Shown: piece after piece, positions 50,387 through 59,675 of the stretch
Position numbering within the stretch: the stretch's first letter is position 1
How the letters are laid out: each line of letters starts with the position of its first letter
NCBI GenBank assembly: GCA_013141015.1
Contig: JABFRT010000007.1
Span: 10,992-74,991, forward strand
Length of the DNA stretch: 64,000 bases
Source: Hyphomicrobium sp.
Lineage (GTDB): Bacteria > Pseudomonadota > Alphaproteobacteria > Rhizobiales > Hyphomicrobiaceae
Reading direction: 5' to 3'
Made by a program: the position numbers and the translations under genes
Notes under the pieces: generated by a model
The model's input: only the letters and a program-made list of their open reading frames with translations
What the model was told of the DNA's origin: nothing
Database searches by the model: none

Positions 50387-52861
50387 ATGACTTTGTATGT
50401 AGCTAACACGCCGAAGCTGAGATCAATGAGGGCGCTTGGCGCGCTGATGGTGGCTGTGCTCCTCGTCTTGGGTGCGCTGCCGGTGCGCGCGGGCGACGCG
50501 ACGCCATCGATGGATGCCGCCAAGGCAACGGCCGCCGCGCCAGCGGCACCTGCAGCAGCGGCTCCTGCACTTGCACCGGCAGCGCCCATCGCCCCGGTTC
50601 TGCCACCAGAGGTCAATGATACGATTTCCAAAGTCGTCGGCACAATGGAAGGCGCGGAAAAAACGCTGACCGCCATCAAAGGCGTCGACACCGATCTGGG
50701 CCGCCTGCGCGACGACATCGATGGTGTGATCTCGAAGACAACACAAACCGCCGACGGCTTGCGCCCGCGCCTCGCCGATATCCAAAGCCAGATCGACCGG
50801 CTGGGACCAGCGCCCGCCAAGGATGCGCCGCCGGAAGCGCCGACGACCGCCACCGAACGCGCGCGGCTTGCCGCTGAACATTCCGAGTTATCGGGCGCTA
50901 TCAAAACACTCGAAGTCACATGGTGGCGCGCGCGCCAAGCGATCGACAAGATCACCGATCTGCGCTTATCGCTATTCGTGCGCTCGCTCACAGAACGCAT
51001 GTCGAGCCCGCTGTTTCCGGCGCTGTGGACCAACATCGTCCGCGATGCACCGGCCGTGATGTGGCGATTGAATTATAACGCGACCGATTGGGCAACGTCG
51101 ATTGGACGGCAATGGCCAGCTGTGCTTGGAATTCTGAGCGCCGCCGCGCTGCTTTATCTCTTGCTCAAGGCGGTAGCGTATCGTTTGACACGGTATCGCG
51201 TGCCGCATCCGGGCTTCAAGCCGACGTTTTTTGAACGCGCCGCGTCTGCGGCATGGATTGCGCCGGTGCGCGCGATTCCTGGTGTTGCAATCGCATTCGG
51301 CGTCTATGCGGCGTTCGATTATATCGGCTTGCTGTACTATCCAACCGCGGCACCCGCGAGTACGGCGCTGCTGCGTGCTGTGCTGATTTATGTGGCTGTT
51401 GCAGCGCTGCTTAATGCCGTGTTCGCGCCGCATCAGCCCGAGCGCCGCCTCGTCTCGCTGTCGAACCGGGCGGCGCGGCGCATCTGCCGGTTGCTGAAAC
51501 TTCTGGCCGCGATCTATGCCGCCGATCTGTTTTTCACAGCTGTCGGCCAGATCTTGTACTTCCCGCTGTCGATCAGCGTTGTTCAATCGCTGATTGCCAG
51601 CTTCGGCTTCGCGGGCGTGTTGATCGGCCTGCTGCTGACGCCGTTTGAACGCGACGACACATCGGCGCCGGAACCGCGCGACTATCCGCGTTGGCTGAAG
51701 CTGCCGTTGTGGGTGGCGGCGGGCGGCATCATTCTCGCCTGCCTGCTCGGCTACGTCGCGCTTGGGCGATTTCTGTCGCAGCAGATTATGATGACCGGCG
51801 TGATTGCACTCGTTGCAACGCTGCTGTTTCTTGCCATCCGCGCGTTTACCCGCGAGAGCAGCAATGGCCGCAACTCCGTCAGCCTGTTTCTCGAAGAACA
51901 GATCGGGCTTGACGCAACGCGCCGCCAGCAGCTCGGATGGCTGGTCGAAAGCCTGCTGACAGTTGGCCTGGCGCTGGTCGCGCTGCCGCTGATGATGCTG
52001 CAATGGGGCTTCTCGGGCGCTGATATCCGCGATTGGATTAAGTCGATCCTGTTCGGCTTCGAGATTGGCCAGTTCAAGATTTCGCTAGTCCGCATCGTCA
52101 TCGGCATTGCGCTGTTCATGGGCCTGCTGTTTGCAACGCGGCTGATCCAGCGCCGCCTGCGCGACAGCGTGCTGGTGCCACCCAAGATGGACGCGGGCAT
52201 CGCCAATTCGATTGATACGGCGGTCGGCTATGCCGGCAGCATTCTGGCGGCGATGGTGGCGATTTCGTATGCCGGCTTCGACATCACCAACCTGGCGATC
52301 GTCGCGGGCGCGCTCTCGGTCGGTATCGGCTTCGGCTTGCAGTCGATCGTCAACAACTTCGTGTCGGGTCTTATTCTTCTCATCGAGCGCCCGATTAAGG
52401 TCGGCGACTGGGTGGTGGTTGGCAATGAACAAGGCAACGTCAAGCGCATCTCGGTCCGCTCGACCGAAATCGAGACCTTCGACCGCGCGTCACTCATCGT
52501 GCCAAACTCAGAACTGATCACGGGCCGCGTCTTGAACTGGACGCACCGCAATGCGCTTGGCCGGGTCGTGCTGAAATTTACGGCTGGTGCCAACGCCGAT
52601 CCGCGCCACGTCATCGACGTGCTGACGGATTGCGCCAACAAGCACCCCGACATTCTGCGCGAGCCAGCCCCGCTCGCGGTATTCGAGGGTTTTACAGCGT
52701 CCGCCACCGAATATTCACTGCGCGTGCTGCTGCCCGATATCAATCGCGGGTTGAAGGTCCAGTCGGATTTGAGGATCGCGATTTTCGAAGCGCTGCGCAG
52801 TGCCGGCATCGACGCGCCGGTGGCGGGCGCCGCTGTGACGCCCGTCGCGGCGCAGGCCTAA
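50387..52861 (+). CDS. DUF3772/MscS-type mechanosensitive ion channel
   Basis: Signal peptide; multi-TM; VAGALSVGIGFGLQSIVNNFVSGLILLIERPIKVGDWVVVGNEQGNVKRISVRSTEIETFDRASLIVPNSELITGRVLNWT. Confidence 0.94.
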   Translation: MTLYVANTPKLRSMRALGALMVAVLLVLGALPVRAGDATPSMDAAKATAAAPAAPAAAAPALAPAAPIAPVLPPEVNDTISKVVGTMEGAEKTLTAIKGVDTDLGRLRDDIDGVISKTTQTADGLRPRLADIQSQIDRLGPAPAKDAPPEAPTTATERARLAAEHSELSGAIKTLEVTWWRARQAIDKITDLRLSLFVRSLTERMSSPLFPALWTNIVRDAPAVMWRLNYNATDWATSIGRQWPAVLGILSAAALLYLLLKAVAYRLTRYRVPHPGFKPTFFERAASAAWIAPVRAIPGVAIAFGVYAAFDYIGLLYYPTAAPASTALLRAVLIYVAVAALLNAVFAPHQPERRLVSLSNRAARRICRLLKLLAAIYAADLFFTAVGQILYFPLSISVVQSLIASFGFAGVLIGLLLTPFERDDTSAPEPRDYPRWLKLPLWVAAGGIILACLLGYVALGRFLSQQIMMTGVIALVATLLFLAIRAFTRESSNGRNSVSLFLEEQIGLDATRRQQLGWLVESLLTVGLALVALPLMMLQWGFSGADIRDWIKSILFGFEIGQFKISLVRIVIGIALFMGLLFATRLIQRRLRDSVLVPPKMDAGIANSIDTAVGYAGSILAAMVAISYAGFDITNLAIVAGALSVGIGFGLQSIVNNFVSGLILLIERPIKVGDWVVVGNEQGNVKRISVRSTEIETFDRASLIVPNSELITGRVLNWTHRNALGRVVLKFTAGANADPRHVIDVLTDCANKHPDILREPAPLAVFEGFTASATEYSLRVLLPDINRGLKVQSDLRIAIFEALRSAGIDAPVAGAAVTPVAAQA

Positions 52862-52979
52862 CGGGGACAGGCTTTGGGGGCCGGAAATACCGGTGCAAGG
52901 GCCCGGATAACGCGGGATTTATCGATGCTGCGGGCAGGCCCATTGACGGGGTCGATTGGGCGTGGTTACGCAAGAGGCA

Positions 52980-53567
52980 ATGGACCAAATCGCACGACGG
53001 CCGATATTAACCAGCCTGCCCAACATCCTGACGTATGGCCGTATCGCGGCCGTGCCGGTGCTGGCAGGGCTGCTGTTCTTCTATGACAGCCCGGCATCCC
53101 GCTGGGCGGCCTTCGCGATCTTTGTTGCCGCCTGCATCACAGACTGGCTGGACGGCTATCTGGCGCGCATCTGGGAGCAGCAATCCAACCTCGGGCGGAT
53201 GCTTGATCCGATTGCCGACAAACTGCTGGTTGGCGCGACGCTGTTGATGCTGGTTTACACACGCTCGATCGACGGGTTGTCGGTTTGGGCAGCGCTGATC
53301 ATACTGTCGCGCGAAATATTAGTGTCCGGCTTGCGCGAGTTTCTGGCCGAGCTGAACGTCAAAATCCACGTGACGCAGCTGGCCAAATGGAAAACCGCGT
53401 TCCAGTTTATCGCTCTCGCCATGATCCTGGTTGGCCCGGCGGCCGAGGCTTATATTCCAGGCATCACGGATGCGGGCATCGTGATACTGTGGATGTCAGC
53501 GATCCTGACGCTATTCACCGGCTACGATTACCTGAAGGCGGGTATCCGCCACGCGATTGAGCGCTGA
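52980..53567 (+). CDS. pgsA: CDP-diacylglycerol--glycerol-3-phosphate 3-phosphatidyltransferase
   Basis: LPNILTYGRIAAVPVL, CDP-alcohol motif DWLDGYLARIWEQQSNLGRMLDPIADKL. Confidence 0.94.
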   Translation: MDQIARRPILTSLPNILTYGRIAAVPVLAGLLFFYDSPASRWAAFAIFVAACITDWLDGYLARIWEQQSNLGRMLDPIADKLLVGATLLMLVYTRSIDGLSVWAALIILSREILVSGLREFLAELNVKIHVTQLAKWKTAFQFIALAMILVGPAAEAYIPGITDAGIVILWMSAILTLFTGYDYLKAGIRHAIER

Positions 53568-53571
53568 GGCG

Positions 53572-53850
53572 ATGAGTACACCCACAGAGCCACGCACACT
53601 TTCGGTCCGCTATTTCGCCTGGGTGCGCGAGAAAACGGGCATCAGCGAAGAACGCATCGCGGTGCCGGCAAACGTGGTGACGGTTGGCGATCTGGCCATG
53701 TGGATGCAGACGCGCGGGCCAGAGTTCGCCGCCGCATTCGCCAAACCGGACGCCATCCGTGCGGCGCTCGATCATCGCCACGTCAAGGCAGATGCAGTGA
53801 TTGGCCAAGCGCGCGAGATCGGCTTCTTCCCGCCCGTCACCGGAGGGTAA
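53572..53850 (+). CDS. moaD: molybdopterin synthase sulfur carrier subunit
   Basis: SVRYFAWVREKTG, ubiquitin-like, FFPPVTGG C-terminus; followed by moaE. Confidence 0.93.
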   Translation: MSTPTEPRTLSVRYFAWVREKTGISEERIAVPANVVTVGDLAMWMQTRGPEFAAAFAKPDAIRAALDHRHVKADAVIGQAREIGFFPPVTGG

Positions 53851-53856
53851 GCGGGC

Positions 53857-54309
53857 ATGTCCGTATCCGTGCACGCCGCTGATTTCGACGTCTCAACCGA
53901 GATCGGCCGGCTGAGCGACGGCGACACCTCGATAGGCGCAATCGCAACGTTCATCGGCAAGGTGCGCGGCGAAGCCCACGGCAAGCCGCTCATATCGATG
54001 CAGCTCGAACATTATCCCGGCATGACGGAAGCCGAACTGACGCGCATCGAAGACGAAGCCCGCACCCGCTTCCACCTGACCGCCAGCCGCATCATCCACC
54101 GTGTCGGCACACTTCTGCCCGGTGACAACATCGTGCTCGTCATCGCCTGCTCGCAACACCGCCATGATGCGATAGCCGCCTGCGACTTCCTGATGGACTA
54201 TTTGAAAACCCAAGCGCCGTTCTGGAAAAAAGAAACCGGCAGCGATGGCGTGGGCAGCTGGGTAGACGCGCGGTCATCCGATGACGAGGCGCTGAGGCGC
54301 TGGCGCTGA
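53857..54309 (+). CDS. moaE: molybdopterin synthase catalytic subunit
   Basis: GAIATFIGKVRG, LEHYPGMTEAEL, HRVGTLLPGDNIVLV, DYLKTQAPFWKKE. Confidence 0.95.
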   Translation: MSVSVHAADFDVSTEIGRLSDGDTSIGAIATFIGKVRGEAHGKPLISMQLEHYPGMTEAELTRIEDEARTRFHLTASRIIHRVGTLLPGDNIVLVIACSQHRHDAIAACDFLMDYLKTQAPFWKKETGSDGVGSWVDARSSDDEALRRWR

Positions 54310-54513
54310 TGCGTCATATAACCTACTGATGTTTCATAAATTTTCTCGAATCCGCGCAGGCCGTAACGCGGCCTTAACCCTCCCCGCCCGATAACCATAC
54401 CAGGGTCCGTGGTGCGTTCGAGGCGTTCCGTTAAAACGCCATCATCTGCGGGCACACCTTTTGATGTCACGCGTGGGCGTTCAGGGTCCATTGCCGACGG
54501 GGGTTTTTGGGTG

Positions 54514-55824
54514 ATGCGTTTTTGGTTGTCGCGAGGCTTTGCCCGCGGAGTCTTGGCGTCTGTTGCGGCCATCATTTTGGCTGTCCCGGCGCTGTCGAAT
54601 GATCAAGTTGCAGAGGCAGCCACGCGCTCTGATTTGCTGGTGGTGGCGGACGCCAAACCGGTGCCGGCGCCACAGCCCGCAACTGCCGCGTTGATGGCGC
54701 GCACCCGCTTCATCGTCGGTCTTGATCGCAAGGCCGAGTACCAGGTTTTCTCGCTCGCCAATCCAAATCGCGTCGTCGTTGAATTGCCAGACGTCAAACT
54801 GCAATTGCCGGAACAGTCGGGCGATGCCTCGGTCGGGCTGGTCAAATCATTCCGCGGCGGCATGGCGGCACCCGGCAAAACCCGCGTTGTGATTGACGTA
54901 ACCCAGCCCGTGGTCGTCGAAAGCGCTAAGCTTGAAAAAGACAAATCCGGCGCGTGGCGCTTAGCGCTCGATATTCTGCCCGTTGATGCTGCGATCAAAG
55001 GGGCGGCGAAAAAGGGGCTATCGCCCGCGCCACTTGGCCTTGGCGCAAGCGGGCTGCAACCGCCAACGCCAAAGCGCGCCGAAAGCCCAAAGCAGCGGGC
55101 CGCCAAAGCGTTCAAACCCATCATCGTGCTCGACCCTGGCCACGGCGGCATGGATTCCGGCGCCACCAAATTCGGCACGGTTGAGAAAGATGTCGTGCTG
55201 GCATTCGCCCATGTGTTGCGCGAGCAGCTGGAAGCAACGGGGCGCTACAAAGTTCTGATGACGCGCGACAAGGATATTTTCATCGAGCTGGATGAGCGCC
55301 TTGCGTTTGGCGAGCGAAACAAGGCCAATCTGTTTATCGCCGTCCACGCCGACTATGCCGGAACAAAGGCCCGCGGCGCGACCATCTTTTCGCTGCGAGA
55401 CGGCGTTGCCAAGGACCTGCAGCGCAGCGCCACCAACCACGCCGGCGACAAAGTGATGAGTGAAAAAGACATCAACACCATCAAGCAGTCGTCGGGCGAC
55501 GTCGATACCGTGCGCGATATTCTGACCGATCTGGCAGAACGCGACGTTAAACTGACGAAAGAGCGGACCAGCGTTTTTGCAAAAACCGTCATCGAGGAAA
55601 TGGGTGAAAGTACACCGATGCGCCACGACCCTGATCAGCAGGCGGCGTTCCGCGTTTTGAAAACCGCGCAGTTCCCGGCGGTTCTGATTGAGCTGGGTTA
55701 CGTTTCGAACCGCCAGGACAGCAACAATCTGAAATCCCGCGAATGGCGCGAAAACGTCGCCGATTCCATCACATCCGCCGTCGACAATTACTTCGGCAAC
55801 CAGCTCGCACGCCTGCCGATGTAG
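54514..55824 (+). CDS. N-acetylmuramoyl-L-alanine amidase (AMIN + Amidase_3)
   Basis: AMIN-like N-terminus; IIVLDPGHGGMDSGATKFGTVEKDVVLAF, LFIAVHAD, AVLIELGYVSNRQD. Confidence 0.93.
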   Translation: MRFWLSRGFARGVLASVAAIILAVPALSNDQVAEAATRSDLLVVADAKPVPAPQPATAALMARTRFIVGLDRKAEYQVFSLANPNRVVVELPDVKLQLPEQSGDASVGLVKSFRGGMAAPGKTRVVIDVTQPVVVESAKLEKDKSGAWRLALDILPVDAAIKGAAKKGLSPAPLGLGASGLQPPTPKRAESPKQRAAKAFKPIIVLDPGHGGMDSGATKFGTVEKDVVLAFAHVLREQLEATGRYKVLMTRDKDIFIELDERLAFGERNKANLFIAVHADYAGTKARGATIFSLRDGVAKDLQRSATNHAGDKVMSEKDINTIKQSSGDVDTVRDILTDLAERDVKLTKERTSVFAKTVIEEMGESTPMRHDPDQQAAFRVLKTAQFPAVLIELGYVSNRQDSNNLKSREWRENVADSITSAVDNYFGNQLARLPM

Positions 55825-55844
55825 GCGTTGGGCTCTCACGCACT

Positions 55845-55985
55845 CACCCGTCTTCCCGGATGCGACGCAGCATGCCTTCATGATGCGGCGCTGATCCGGG
55901 ATCTTAGCTGCTCCCTAAGGAGAAGATCCCGTGTCTGCAGTGCACCGCTGAAAGAAGCGCTGCACTGCGCACGGGATGACGGGTG
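55845..55985. repeat. 141-bp dispersed palindromic repeat, copy A
   Basis: Ends CACCCGTCTTCCCG / CGGGATGACGGGTG; three internal stem-loops; >80% identical to copy B. Confidence 0.92.
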
Positions 55986-56014
55986 GGGGGCGTTGCGCAT
56001 GGCGGCAAAAAAGA

Positions 56015-56042
56015 AAAAGGCCGGCATCAATGCCGGCCTTTT
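56015..56042. terminator. strong intrinsic terminator, best oriented for minus strand
   Basis: AAAAGGCCGGCA-TCAA-TGCCGGCCTTTT perfect 12-bp stem; minus strand continues TTTTTCTTTTTT. Confidence 0.85.
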
Positions 56043-56586
56043 CTATTGAACGTCGCCGATGACTTCAAAGAGGCAACGGCGCTGCGTCAGTCACGTCCTA
56101 CTCGGAGGACGTTGTTGGTGATAACGCCAGAGCAGAAACAACCAGCGTGAATTGCGTTCGTGCGCGGTAACGTGATCCGCACCCTCTGATCGTGGATGGT
56201 AATTTTGCCGGTGATAGCGCGTCTGCATGAGGCACTCCATCTTCCAGTGGTCCGCATTCCCGCTTGATCACGCGGGGTCTTCGCCGCCGCACCTGAGGAA
56301 CGTGACCATCCAGCACGCGGGTGTGCTGGCGCTCGCGTTGGTGCGCCGTTGGCCGTATCGAAGCTGCGGAAAGTTTCGGACAGGCACGTAAGGTTGTTGA
56401 GCCGGAGTTTAAACGACGCTCCCTCGGGCAGCCCTATCCATCGCTGCCGCGCGCCGTTTGAAACCAACTGCTTGTCCCTTGGGACAAAGTTCAGAGTAGC
56501 CGAGGGCATCGCCCTTTGTATCCGCTCTGACGCTCGCACAAGTTGCTGGTGCAGCTTCCGTGTCCAGAAGCCAAACCCGCAACGCC

Positions 56587-57528
56587 TCACTCCACAGAGT
56601 CTAAGCGATTCGTGTGACGGTTCGTGAGATCAGCAACATAAGCAGGCGGCACGATCAGCTGCACCAATGGCCCATTAGCCACAACATCGGCAGGACTGCT
56701 GTCCGATTCATCACCGTCGACCTGCACTGGCACAGAATTTATGCGGCCGATCTGCACGCGTTGCGCTGGCAGAACCGTCACGCCGCGCGGACAGGTCTTC
56801 GGGTCGCCGAGGCGGCCGAGCCCGAGCGCCGTTGACGCGTGAAGCAGGGCCAGCCGCGATCTGGCATCGATCACAATTGCGATCATAGGGTCCGCGCCCA
56901 TCTGCGTGGCGCGCGTCAGCGTGAACGATCCACCATAGTGGCTGGCGCGGGTGACGATCACCCAGCTCGCTTCAAATCTGCGGCCATCGACATCAACGTC
57001 GAAGCGCTCAGCGCCGTGCGCCAAGGTTTTCAAGACTGGCGCGGTGTAGGCGGCGCGGGCCAGCAGGCGCTTGGTCTTGTAGTTGAGGCCGTTGACGATA
57101 CGCGCGTCATAGCCAGCGCCGACCATCAGAAAGAACGGCACGCCGTTGACGAGCCCGCCTTGCACGGGAATGATCTCGCCGCTCAGCAAAACACGGGTCA
57201 AGTCGCTTGCACGCTTTTTGACGCCGATTTCATAGGCCAGCACGTTGCCGGTGCCGAGCGGGATGAAACCAACGGGGAGCGCTGTACCCGCCGCGCCAAT
57301 CGCGACCGCGCGGAATGTGCCGTCGCCGCCCGCCGCGATCACCGCATCGGCACCGCCAAGTTGTGCGAGTTCGCCAACACGTTGCGACGCCTCTTCAGCC
57401 GAGCGCGCCGGCAACGGAAACACATGCGCGCCGCCTGCCTTCAATCCGGCCATCACGCCGTCGAGCAGCTTCGGCCGCGCGATACCGGCGCGGTTGTTGA
57501 ACACGAGTGCGAATTTTTTGCGGGGCAT
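56587..57528 (-). CDS. diacylglycerol kinase-family lipid kinase (start MPRKKFALVF)
   Basis: FALVFNNRAG, VIAAGGDGTFRAVA, PVGFIPLGTGNVLAYEIGV, VQVDGDE. Confidence 0.92.
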   Translation of the reverse strand: MPRKKFALVFNNRAGIARPKLLDGVMAGLKAGGAHVFPLPARSAEEASQRVGELAQLGGADAVIAAGGDGTFRAVAIGAAGTALPVGFIPLGTGNVLAYEIGVKKRASDLTRVLLSGEIIPVQGGLVNGVPFFLMVGAGYDARIVNGLNYKTKRLLARAAYTAPVLKTLAHGAERFDVDVDGRRFEASWVIVTRASHYGGSFTLTRATQMGADPMIAIVIDARSRLALLHASTALGLGRLGDPKTCPRGVTVLPAQRVQIGRINSVPVQVDGDESDSSPADVVANGPLVQLIVPPAYVADLTNRHTNRLDSVE

Positions 57529-57566
57529 GCGTGAAGTACCACTCAAAGGAAGAGCATGTTCAGGAT

Positions 57567-57707
57567 CACCCGTCATCCCGGACGCGACGCAGCAATCCTA
57601 AATTGTTGCGGCGCTGATCCGGGATCTTCGCAGCTCCCTAAAGGGAAGATCCCGTGTCTGCAGTGCATCGCTGAAGAAGCGCTGCACTGCGCACGGGATG
57701 ACGGGTG
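57567..57707. repeat. 141-bp dispersed palindromic repeat, copy B
   Basis: Ends CACCCGTCATCCCG / CGGGATGACGGGTG perfect 14-bp inverted repeat; internal stems as copy A. Confidence 0.92.
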
Positions 57708-57734
57708 TGGATGGCTGACTATCGCCGAACGAAA

Positions 57735-57760
57735 AAGGGCGGAACGCAAGTTCCGCCCTT
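57735..57760 (-). terminator. intrinsic terminator oriented for minus strand
   Basis: AAGGGCGGAAC-GCAA-GTTCCGCCCTT perfect 11-bp stem; minus-strand T-run TTTTTC. Confidence 0.75.
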
Positions 57761-57946
57761 GTCGCTAATGCTATGTCATCAATTCGTCAATCTTGGCTGC
57801 AGGCAGATGTAGTCAATCTGACAGTATTGAAATTTCGAAGGCTCCAAGCCACCCGTTTTGATGTGTAGTATCGCCGAATACCCTTCGAGTGCTTGTGACT
57901 TTGGAAATCCAGAGCATGGCAGGCGCCCCTGCCCTGAGGTGCAAAT

Positions 57947-58504
57947 ATGGACGACGAGTTCTATCGCGAACTTTCATGGAGCCGCCAGCAAGCGGAGTCG
58001 GCTAAACAAACGCCCATATTTATCTTTGCACTTTTTGGATGTGTGTGCCTAGCGCTCTTTGTCAGCGCGATCCGCACGGTCTTCATCGATCCTCCGACGG
58101 TCAAGCGCGTCTTGAGCCACCCCCATCGCGTCTCAGCAGAACTTCTCGGTTGTCACACGACATTCGATAGCATTAGCAAGTGGCGCTACAGCGCTGACTA
58201 TCGCTGGACCGGCGTAGATGGCGTTGTGCGTTCGGTCGCGGGACATCGCATTCCGAACCTCGATATTTTCGCGAAAGTGTGTGGCGGAAAGCCAGTGCGT
58301 ATTGATATTCTGGCAAGTGAAACGGAGCCCACACTGCGGCCCGTTATCGAAGCAAGCAAGGAGATCGAAGCGCGCGAAGAAACGGGAGCGTCTGCCGTTT
58401 CAATAGTTGTGCTTGGTCTTGCCGCAATGGTCTTGGGAAGCCTGCTCAGCTTTCGAACGAACCCGAAAATTGCACAATCCGGGCGGACCGATACCACCGC
58501 GTGA
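57947..58504 (+). CDS. uncharacterised membrane protein, two terminal TM helices
   Basis: N-terminal and C-terminal TM with intervening soluble domain. Confidence 0.6.
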   Translation: MDDEFYRELSWSRQQAESAKQTPIFIFALFGCVCLALFVSAIRTVFIDPPTVKRVLSHPHRVSAELLGCHTTFDSISKWRYSADYRWTGVDGVVRSVAGHRIPNLDIFAKVCGGKPVRIDILASETEPTLRPVIEASKEIEAREETGASAVSIVVLGLAAMVLGSLLSFRTNPKIAQSGRTDTTA

Positions 58505-58586
58505 AATTGTTCACTGCACTTGACGTGATCTCCCCCTCACCTTGCGGCGAGGGGGAGATCGTAGCTCCGAAACCCGCAGCACACAC

Positions 58587-59483
58587 TCACTGCAACCGCA
58601 AATGCGGGGCTTCTTTGTGCTTTGCTGACGTTGTAACGGCCTTCTGGACCTTTTCGAACGCCCGCACCTCGATCTGGCGGATGCGTTCGCGGCTGACGCC
58701 GAACTCTTCCGACAGCTCTTCCAAGGTGGCCGGCTCTTCGGCCAAGCGCCGGGCTTCGAACACCCGGCGTTCGCGATCATTCAAAACCGACATCGCCGAT
58801 TTGAGATACGACTTGCGCATCGACATTTCTTCGTCTTCGACCATGCGCGTTTCTTGCGACGGCGTGTCGTCAACCAGCCAGTCCTGCCATTCGCCCGATT
58901 CCGTTTCGGCACGCACCGGCGCGTTCAGCGAGCTATCGCCGCCGAGGCGGCGGTTCATGCTGATCACGTCGTCTTCGGAGACGCCGAGCTTGGTTGCGAT
59001 CTTGGTCACCGTTTCCGGCTTCATGTCGCCGTCTTCCAGCGCCTGCAACTGGCTCTTGGTGCGCCGCAGGTTAAAGAACAGCTTCTTCTGCGCAGCCGTG
59101 GTGCCCATTTTAACAAGGCTCCACGAGCGCAGGATGTATTCCTGGATCGAGGCGCGGATCCACCACATCGCGTAGGTCGCAAGGCGGAAGCCCTTGTCCG
59201 GTTCGAAGCGCTTGACCGCCTGCATCAAGCCGACGTTGCCCTCGGACACGACTTCGCCAATCGGCAAGCCGTAGCCGCGATAACCCATGGCGATCTTGGC
59301 GACGAGACGCAAATGCGACGTCACCAGCTTTTCAGCGGCGTCCGCATCGGCATGCTCTTTCCAGCGCTTGGCGAGCATGTATTCCTCGCCCGGCTCCAGC
59401 ATCGGAAATTTGCGGATCTCTTCGAGATACCGCGACAGCCCGAGTGAGCCGCCTGCCATGGTCGGAAGTGTGCGTACAGCCAT
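58587..59483 (-). CDS. rpoH: RNA polymerase sigma-32 factor
   Basis: HLRLVAKIAMGYRGYGLPIGEVVSEGNVGLMQAVKRFEPDKGFRLATYAMWWIRASIQEYILRSWSLVKMGTTAAQKKLFFNLRR (RpoH box); start MAVRTLP. Confidence 0.97.
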   Translation of the reverse strand: MAVRTLPTMAGGSLGLSRYLEEIRKFPMLEPGEEYMLAKRWKEHADADAAEKLVTSHLRLVAKIAMGYRGYGLPIGEVVSEGNVGLMQAVKRFEPDKGFRLATYAMWWIRASIQEYILRSWSLVKMGTTAAQKKLFFNLRRTKSQLQALEDGDMKPETVTKIATKLGVSEDDVISMNRRLGGDSSLNAPVRAETESGEWQDWLVDDTPSQETRMVEDEEMSMRKSYLKSAMSVLNDRERRVFEARRLAEEPATLEELSEEFGVSRERIRQIEVRAFEKVQKAVTTSAKHKEAPHLRLQ

Positions 59484-59675
59484 CGACGTATCCGCTGGCC
59501 TTCCCCCGTTTCCGGTTCGGCCCAGCGCTCCATTGCCCGACGAACGAGTGCGGAACATACATTCGATGCCCCCGCCCGGCACGTTACATAGGCGTTAGTT
59601 GCCCGATGTCATGTGCCATCACGAAATATTTAACGCCGGGCGGCCGGAATGGTTGCTGCGGGTTGCGGGCGCGAC

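Noticed and set aside
50972-52003. 343-aa minus-strand ORF
   Set aside because: Antisense to the MscS-type channel; Gln/Arg/His-rich shadow frame
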